The notes beneath the pieces were generated by a model, which saw nothing but the letters and a program-made list of their open reading frames with translations, had not been told where the DNA came from and searched no databases. This document shows, piece after piece, positions 24,501 through 34,754 of a stretch of DNA of 64,000 bases. The DNA comes from Uloborus plumipes. Taxonomy: Eukaryota; Arthropoda; Arachnida; Araneae; Uloboridae. The stretch lies in contig JAXGGA010004733.1 in the NCBI GenBank assembly GCA_038373865.1, forward strand, positions 21,072 to 85,071. The letters run 5' to 3'. Made by a program: the position numbers and the translations under genes. The number at the start of each line of letters is the position of its first letter. The stretch's first letter is position 1.

Positions 24501-27500
24501 CGGGTTTTATTGGGTTTTTTAAAGTGGGTTTTACCCAAAAAAACCCGGGTGGGTTTTTTTGGGCAGGTGGGTTTTTTGCAACCCTGACTGTATGTGTATA
24601 TTGCTATCAAAAATTTTATGCAACTTTTTAACAATGGTTTTTTTCAGGGTTGCAAAAAAGCCGGCTTTTTTAAAAAAAGGCCAGACCGGCCGGCTTTTAT
24701 TAAAAAAGCCGGTCTTTTTTGGCCTTTTTCAAAAAAAGCCGGTCTTTTTTGGCCTTTTTAAAAATATTATACTTTTCACTTAACTTTTGACTTCTATGCA
24801 TTTTAATCAGGTAACCCATATCAATTTAAGTAATAAAACAATACTTTTGTGAAATGATAAAAGAAATATTTACACAAAAACTGCAAATCATTATAAAACA
24901 TCAAATAATAATGTCATAGCATATCACTACTGGATTAGTTGGTTTGAATTTGAATAAAATGCAAAGAGCGAACTTCCCTTTATTTAAACTCTGCTGAAAA
25001 GAAAAATATTAGAATTGTCTGAAGACACATGTCAATTGGACAAAAAAGCGCATCCTGCACTATTTGTAAAATGATATGAAGGTATCATTACCAGCACTCT
25101 TTAGTGAAAGCAAGGCATTATCTCCCTTCCTAGAAACTATGGCCCTTTAATAAAAGGGAAGGCAAACCCTGTGTCTTTAAGCAATAACAAGAGTCTCAGA
25201 ATTCAGTAGAGGCTTGTGCGGAAAGAAAGGGTGAGATATCATTGGGAACAATCCTTCAAATTGAGTGACAGGAGCACCAATGTACAAAAGGATTAAAAGT
25301 TTAAAATCAAGATAAAAAGCAGGTGGCTGTACATTATTATACTAAAAGAAAGGATGCCTTCCTTCATTCTGTAGGAAGTGGAGAGTAGGTGAAAGAGCAA
25401 TTTTAAAAAGACTGTTGCATCGACCAGTTTGCTCTTTTTTTTTTTTTTTTTTTTTTGCACTATTATTTATGTATACAATAGTAAAAACATTACTTCTGAA
25501 ATCTGTATCATTCCAGTAGAATTTAAATTCATTCACTAATATAGACCTGTTGGTTTCTATGTATACATAAACTTTTTATTTTTTAAACAATTGTTTTTCA
25601 ATTAAGAAGCAGATAAAAGTTTTTGTGACTTAAAAAAAAGCAGAAAAAAATATAAGAGTTCATTGTTATTTCACGACTAAACCAGATAACTGCTAACAAC
25701 AGCAGCAGAATCATGTGAGTTTTTGAATACTTTGACGAAAATTCATTTACGACCATTTACATTCCATTGAACAAGACTAATTACCTGATATAGAACAATA
25801 GCTTTATTTTTCTATTTTTGTAACAACTATCTAATTTTTAGTCTTGTGTCATGGAATTTGTCAACAGAGCTGTAATTGTTTTAATAATATAATTTTCATT
25901 GTAAGTAAATTAAAATAAAACCACCACAAAAAAAAATCCTAAAAAGCCAGAGTTTTTAATAAAAGCCGGCTTTTTTTCCTAAAAAAGCCGGCCTTTTTTA
26001 AGTGGTTTAAACCAAAAAAAGCCGGCCGCCTTTTTTTGGCACGGCTAAAATGTATCAACCCTGGTTTTTTTAATGTTGATATTCACATATTTTTACTCTT
26101 TTTTTTAGGTAATTCTTAGCTGTATTATAAAAAAGGATTTCCAGTATAATAAAGTAATGCCAACCTTCCATCATTGGCGTACAGGAGACAAAAAATTCGG
26201 CCTTACCTTCCAGACTGCGGCAGACGCTAGGGCGTTCGACAAAGGAGTACGAGCAGCCATTGAGGATCTCTCAGATGGTAATGTACCATTTAGAGCCTCT
26301 TCATCATTTATTTACATATTCTTACATGTATACACCCACATATTTTGTCTACTAAAGTTGAAGTGTTTGGTCCCAAATTGCTGTAAATGTTGAAAGTGTT
26401 TTTTTTTTTTTTTTTGTTAATTTGCAGTCCACTCTGCTCACCTTAAGGTTTCAAGCAGACATTGACCTTCAAATGTCTGGAAAATTCTTGCAGCCTAGCA
26501 ATGTAAGGCGTTCCTATAACTGTTATCGTTCCACTGTAAATAGGTGGAAGTTGTCCACAATGTCATGTTGCAGAGTCCCCTCTCGAAGAAGACTTGAATT
26601 CCTCAATTGCAGAAGTTTAGCTGTTGGCAGATTTAAGACATTCAAGCTTCTAGAGTGGATTGTTTTAGTACTTAACTACTAGAAATACAAGTAGTAAATT
26701 GTTGATGTTTTTAATGATATTTTGGGTTATAAACTTTAAGTTTTATAATGCTAATCTTTTGGATTTTTGGGAAGAAAATAGAAGTTTTTTTTGTATTTGG
26801 CTTCGTTTTTTAATTACCATTAACAGTGTCTCTACAGCAAATGAATTTAAATTTTCTGTATCTCAAACTTTAGTTGTGTCAAAAAAATTTCTTGGTCCCC
26901 AGAACTTTAAGGTGTCAAGTGTTAACTGTCTATATATATTAGGGTGGATTAAAATAAATCAATAATATGTATTTTTTATATAGAAAATGTCTGATGCAGT
27001 AGTGTGAAATTGCTGCCGAATCAAAGTTTTAGGCATCCTAAATAACTAAAAAAAAGCTTCCCCGAAAGCATATTTAATACCTATCTGTAATTTGAAGCCG
27101 GAAGTAGTGTGACTTTACTCATTCTTAATCCTGAACATGACCTTGAAAATACTGTGACTAATGCTCCATCCTCTCTCTCTCATTCTTGATGTATAAGGGT
27201 GCTATCGGATGTTTTCCCTCTTGGTGGTGTTTATCATTATGACTACACCTTCCTTTCAAATAAGTTTAAGCATACATCATATGATTAATTTTCTGATACG
27301 TGGTTCACATATTGGTATTATGTTTCATGTTATTGGTAGTAGAGCATATGAAAAAATTTCGGACGTAATCACGCAACTTGTGCTGAGTCTCTCATGTGCC
27401 TGAAATTAGAGATGTAACAAAAATATTATAGTTTATAACATTGATGTTATGAAAAAGATTCATTCATACTAACTACTAATAAATACTTTTAAGAAAGAAG

Positions 27501-30500
27501 CCAATCAGTGGCCTATATTTTTTAATTTGTTCAAAGTGGGACTTGACCCTTTATGATCTGAGAAAATCATTTAATGATAAAAAGAGATCTTCACAATTTT
27601 TGAGCATTTGCCCTTAATAGTTAAACAATCTTTTTTTCTTAATGTACCAAACTGACATAGTGCTTTGTACAGGGACGTCATTTCGAATTTTTTTGGGGGG
27701 GGGGACGACATACACAATGAAATTTACCAAAAAGTGGCAAAAACCATGCCCACTTATATGCCAATGCATTGATTTCCCAAAATCGTGCCCGCCCCCTGCC
27801 CCACCTAAATGACGGGCCTGGCTTTGTAAGTGAAAAATTTTTGCTCTTTACTAATAGAATAATTTTTTTAGTTAGGCTTCATTATTTCTGAGTAAAAACA
27901 ATCTGAGGAAATACATTTTTTATCGTTTACTCTTCATTTTAAATCAGTGTTCAAACCATGGCCTCCATATGAGGAGCTAGTGGTACCACAGCAAAATGGT
28001 CCAGGCTGCAAAAGATAATCATAAAACTTATCTTTATGCACCATTTTCTAAGTATAGCAAAAATAGAAAAGGGTCCATTGTGCATGATCTGCCAAGGGAG
28101 CCCCAGAGTGGATGTGGGGCCCATGATTCAAGCTCATTTTTCTTACTTAGTTTAAAGTTTTAGTTTTAATTCTGTGATGTAATGATGCTAACGTTTGACT
28201 TTTTAACTAAAACTTCATTTACATCTCTTATGCTGCTTTGTGAACCTCTGGTAAGTAAATACCTTTTGAAATCTTGGAGTAAGTGTTAAAACAATTTAAT
28301 ACATAAAAAGTTATGTTCGTACTATTTCATGTCTTCGACAAAAATAATTAATTTTGGAAAGGAAAACGTGTGTAAATTCGACTAAAAATTATAATTGATG
28401 AAAGATCAAAACCTGTCCTAGATCAAAAAAGAAGAAATGTGCTTTATGATAAAAAAATCACTTCAATTCAGCATAAGGCTGCTTTCTAACAGGAATTCTG
28501 TTGTAAAAATGTTCCAAGTTTTGCAGTTCAATCTTCCCATGCTATCTTATGGATATAGAAAATGCAGTGGTTTTTTTTTTTTTTTATTATGTGAATTTTA
28601 ATGTTGGGGGGGGGGGGATTTGCTTTTTTTGCTAGTCTTTAAAATGGCAAGGAGCATTTAAGATGCAGAAAAGGAGAGCAGGACGCCAGACGCACTGCCC
28701 TCCGAAAAATTTCCGGAGGAACGCTTGAACATGCAACAAAAATTGCTACAGCTGCAAAAATTAATGTAACATGTTGGTGATATCAATAGTAGTTTGGTAA
28801 AATATGATATTTGGTCAATTCAGCTACTTCATATTGATTCATATATTCAAGTTTAAGCAAAATATTATGTACTGATTTCTTTGTATAGTAGTTATTTTAC
28901 ATACTCGACATCAAATTATAGTTAAACCTGTAAACCAACTGTAAAATATTTCAAACTTTCCAATTATTCCAGAAGTTATTTATTTTTAATTGCTTTCAAC
29001 TTGAATGTGTTATACATCAGTATAATTAATCATTTTATGCTGGATTCAAATTTATTATAAGATTGTTTTTCATGTGTTATTAATGATTAGCAGAAAATTG
29101 GTGTTTTGAGCTATTTTTCAGATTTGTACTACAAGTTTTTGCTAATTTAAAATTCTGATATTTTTGGTATTAGCTGCAAATAATGAATATTTTTTGCTCC
29201 AAGAATTTTTGGTTTATCTTATTAACTATTGACTAATGCATTATTCTCAGATGTATATATATGTATATATATCAAAATATTTTCTTTAATTATAAAATCT
29301 TTGTTTCTTTTTTTTCTTTTGAAACCGTTTAACCTTTAAAATGTTGAATTTATAATCAACTATAAAATTTCTCATTTAAGGAACTGGTGATTTTCCAAAT
29401 TTTCATGATTCAGATCTGGGAGATGATGATGTTTTCATGGTAAGTATCTTTTTGTGTGGTTTGAGACAAAAAATGTTTAATTACACAATAAATTATTTCA
29501 GTAATGTGTAATAGGTAAAATCTCTACTAATAATAAAGCTGAAGGTGGGTCTGTCTTTCTGTCTGTTACGCGCGTAGCGCCAAAACCGTTCGGTCGATTT
29601 TCATGCCACTTGGCACAAAATTAGTTTGTAGCATGTAGTTTTGAACCTCGAAGCGATTTTTCGAACATTCCATTTCGTTCTTTTTCTATTCGAATTCTTA
29701 GCGGAAATTCGATAAAATAGGGAAGAAATATTTCATACACATTTTCAAGTCTTATGTCATTCGAAAGCTTGAAATTTTCTGCACAAAATGAAGTTTTTTC
29801 GAAGTTTCTACGATCATCAGGAGAGCTGTAATAATTGTTTTTAGAATCCCGAAATTCAAGGCTTACCTTCAGTAAAGCAAGCCAAACGATTCTAAAATGG
29901 TTCAGCTCGATAATAAAATTTGTTTGGAAAAGAAAGATGAAAATAATTATTTTATCAACGGAAATCAACTTTTCATGTTGTTACCATGGTTACGTGTTCA
30001 TACCTATTTTTGTTTCGTTCTTCCAGCGTCGCCAGATGTAGTATTTTTGATACTACGGTAATATTTTTTCGGTCCAAATAAGGAGCGTAGTATTTTTCCG
30101 GCAACCCTGTTTCCAATATACTAATGACTTAATTAAAAGATTTGGCGGATTTTTTTTTTTTTTTTTTTTTTCATTTTCATAGATTTCGCATTTTGGCAAC
30201 ATTGATTTTGGCGACGTTTGGAAACAGTATTACTTTGTAATATTTTTTTTTAGAGGAGGCGTAGTATTTATTTGTTTCAATTCTCTGGCAACCCTGTCTT
30301 TTCCGGGTGAAAATGCTTTGGGACATTACTTGGCGCGTTTTTGCGTGTCTCGCGGAAGTGAAAGCTCCGAGAGAAACTACGCAAAATAGCCAGGGTTACC
30401 ACGCTTGGCGCGCCTATCGCCCATTTAGCTAGAAAAGTGTACCTAAAGCACAGATTAACCAAATATCGTATGAATTGCGTTATTGCATCGTTCGTTTTGT

Positions 30501-33500
30501 TTTTAAAGCTAGGAAATAAAACTTTCTTCTTCTTTTAAACTTTGTTAAGATTTCTGTTGGTTTCTGTGAGCAACAAAATTGTTCTTATTTTCTCTTTTGG
30601 CTTATTTTTGTACATCTTCCCTTGGGGTTGCATTCGAATGTTCCAAGGGGGTGTTTTACCCCTTTTATGGAGTAAATTTGTGTTCATTTCAATGCAGACA
30701 AAAGTGATATGAATTGGCCCGACCACTTGGCAATATATCGCCAAGCTTTTGGTCGTCAAGCATTTGCCGCCAATTTGGTGACATATCACCAAGTTGGCGA
30801 AAAAAATTGCTTTCTTTTTATATTTGGACTCAATTTGGCGCTATTGGCGATATTTTGCGAAAAATCCACTGAATGATGTTAAAATCGGCGATATTTAGGA
30901 GATTAATCATTGTGAAACATTTTTTTTTTTTTTTTTTGCATTGTTTCGCGGCAAACTAGAGATATAAATGTTTGAACTGTTATCTTGCTCACTCCAAGCA
31001 CTATTTTAGCACTTAAGGCATCTACTAAGAAATTTACACATAAAAATTAAGTAGCGTGGGGTCCATACCAGATTTTTATATCATACTTTGAAGGAATTAT
31101 AGTTGAATTACAACTAAAATAGAGCATTTCTTCTGCTATATCAATTATTTTACAAATGAAATTTTTATTTTATACCACGGGCAAAGCCGTGCGGGTACCG
31201 CTAGTTTCAGAATAAATTTAATAGCTAAACGTGCTACCGTAAAAAAAAAAAGCTTGAATGTAACTCCAAATGATTATGGCTGAATATAAAAGTATGAATT
31301 ACATTGGAAATAACTCCATAACACTTGTTTTCAATTTTGACTTCCTTTTACGTGGTAAAGGAAGTATTGTGATCGCGAAAAAAAAATCACTCAAATTTGA
31401 GTCTAAATTTTGATTTTGCTCACCCCCAAATGAATGTTCAGTAGTTTTTTCGACCTGTCAGCACTTGCATATGTACCTACCAACATATAAGCAGCCGAAA
31501 AATCCTTTTCAACCACCCCCGAGTTAATTACGACCAGTTTTCTCATGACGTCTGTATGTGCGTATGTATGTATGTGTGTCGCATAACTCAAAAACTATAT
31601 GCCGTAGAAGCTTCTAGCATGGTATGTAGGCTCTGAGGATGGTCTAGTTGTGCACCTCCCCTTGTGGTTGCATTCGAATGTTCCCAAGGGGGTGTTTTAC
31701 CCCTTTTTTGGGGTAAATCAGTGTTAATTTCAATGCAGACTCGAGCAATATGAATTGGCGCGACCACTTGGCGATATGTCGCCAAGCTTTTGGCCGGCTG
31801 GAACGGCGACGACCCGGAATCGGTAAAAAAAACCACCTCCGACCAACAGAAAATGTGGAATGGTTCTGCGCGGGAGAAAAGAATGCATGAAATTCATTTT
31901 AAAAATAAGTAACAATTTATTCATACGAATGTAAACAGTAAATCTAAAATATTAAATAATTTGACACACCCAAAACTATTTTGACAATAAAAACCCCCCA
32001 AATACATTCAAAAATTCCAGAAAAAATCGTTCCAGTTCCAAAAAGAGAGTTCACTGACATGATAAGTCCACCCTTGGAAAAGATGCCATGATGAAGATAA
32101 TGTCCCGGTAAAATAACATGAAAGTTCATACCACGGGAAAATCATTCACCGAAAAAAGACATCAAAACAATGGTTCCCTCTGCAGAATCACAAACACTTG
32201 TCGACGATTTTAGTGGACGAAGTGAACACAGCAGGGTCACCACCAGCTATCCATCCAAGAAAAATAGGCACCATCCGTTCTTGAAAAACCCTTCGGAAGA
32301 ACATCAGGACGCCGCTTGGCCGAGCCTCAGTCAGACGACACGGGATTCGGCCGCCACATGGCCGAGCAAGTACGTCTCAGACTTCACGTCGTAATAGGCC
32401 TAAGCCTCACAAAAAGAAGGAGGAACATCTCCAAGCTTCAACCGAAGCACGTGGTTTCAAAACTTTAAAAAGACAGGGTCGAACTCCAGGAACACCCCTG
32501 CCCCTTATGGCAGGGTGAACGAAAAAACTTTTTACATGATTAAATTCCTATCCACTTCCTCTGAGTGGAAAACTAAATTAAATATGGAACATTTCAAACT
32601 CCCCGATGCAATCACAGCATCAACCGTCTAACTGCAGTGACAGTAAAAAATGATAAGAAGCCCAGTGAAATACATGGAACACGTATTTATGGTTACAGTC
32701 AACCCTAAGTAGCGACTATGACGTACACCTCATTAGCATAGCTAACATTGACAAATACCAATCCGAAAAAAAACAACTCAACACTTGAGCTTTAACTGTT
32801 GAAATATTTTCGGTATTGTTTTCATTTTAATTCAGCCAAAAAGTTACTCAACACTTTAGCTCGTACGTCATGTCACTTCGCAGGTGTTGACGGTCAAATA
32901 CACGCATAAATTTACGATTGGAACATGATGGGGGATATATCGCACGCCAGATAAACAAAATGGGACGTTGCAGAAAAGCTTAAAAGTAGGTTTAAATAAT
33001 TTCAAAACGTTCTAGCTTTTTAGAAAATTGCTCCAAGAATAAAATAGGGTCTATTTTCTAACAGGTCGCCAAGTGTTTGACGCCAACTTGGTGGTATATC
33101 GCCAAGTTGGCGACAAATTTGGCAAAATTATTTTTTGAATTTGGGTTCAACTTGGCGATATTTTGCAAAAAATATACTGAATGATCTTAAAATCAGCAAT
33201 ATTTAGAAAAATGATGTTAAAATTGTAAATATTTAGAAAATTAACCATTGTAAAACATTTTTCTGCACTGTTTCGTGGCAGATTAGGGGTATAACATTTG
33301 AGTTGTTACTTTGCTCACTCCAAGCACTTTTTTTAAAACTTAAGGCAACTAAGAAATTTACACGTTGTACGATGCTTGTCCGTTCAATTGCTGTTACTTA
33401 AAAAATAACCTTGAAACGGGGGACATCTCTTTGGCGTTTTGACTAAAAGTATTTATTTTACAATATGTACAGGCAGCTTCTTGGCTAACAAACAAAAACA

Positions 33501-34722
33501 TATAAATTATTTGCAGTTGAATTACTTGCATTAAATTGAAGTAGTGAATTATAATTGAAAGTAGATTATATTTTAATGCAATAAAGTTCTTGCAGTTAAA
33601 ATAACAGCTCTAAGAGTTCTTTAATTAAATAAGAGTTTACTTAACTTTTGCAGGCTTCCTTGAATAATTCCCTTCAATAGGGGGACGAATTGCATAGGTT
33701 AGAATTCCCGGTGATACGGGTTGAATAGAATAATAGTTTAACTCCAAGTAAGGCATGGATGCAAGACCTTCCGTCTCCGGACGGATTTCCGTCTTGACAA
33801 AATCGCCAAGACGGACCATGGGACAGAAAAAAAATCGATCTCATTCCTTCAATATTCACTTCCGAAGAAAACACAACTAAAGGGAATATAAAATCAGATT
33901 TCTTAAAAGTACATTTTAGTCATTATTCCAATCCAAAACTATTTGTATCGAAGCCTTTCTTTCTCTTTCTGAATAAACGAACTACAATGGCACGTTTTGT
34001 CGGTGTTGATTCTCTTCGACCCCATCCATTCCCTTTCCTTAACTTCATCAAATATGACCACAATTTCGTTTTTAGGATTTCATTTTCTGTGCCTCTTTGT
34101 CTAACGTCGTCAAAAATTGCCCCACCTTATCCTAATATCACTAAACATCGCCTAAAAATAGGTTTTTTTTAACTAAAGTCTTGACAAATCTCCCACCTCC
34201 CCTCTCGATTACTGTACTTAAAACTATGGTCTTGCTGCTAAAAGTGAAATTAAGCCCGCCCCCCCCCCCTCTCCCCCCCAGTTTAGACATGAACAATTTA
34301 TGTATTTTTGGTTTATTTTCTTGGGTATGCATGGAGGGGGGGGGGCTCAAATACTTTCCGTCTTGGAAGCATGTCCTAACTTGCACCCATGAAGTAAGGA
34401 GTGACTAATAGTTTACTACGGGTGGTCCGCTTAGCTTGGGACACCGCTCGTACTCAGGATTCGAATGAACTAAAGTTTCTCCATCTCTTGTGCAACTCGC
34501 GTCTTTTAATACTAGAGTTCTTGGCTGTCAGCCACATACAATTTGCATGTGGCGGCGAAGGCATGCTTTTCTTACGGCAGCAAAGACTGATTTGCATCTG
34601 GGGACGGAGATTTTTCTCGTGGCAGTGAAGCCTGATTTGCATGTGAACTGGAACACACATGAGACTGTCCACACGTAAAAGGAAGTAGTGTGGGGTCCAT
34701 ACCAGATTTTTTCTTGTAATGT

Positions 34723-34754
<32 letters not shown>

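Noticed and set aside
26422..26682. 86-residue frame after a TTTGCAG in Spred intron 3, a possible extra exon
   Set aside because: No similarity to Spred, and exons 3 and 4 already join in correct phase without it.
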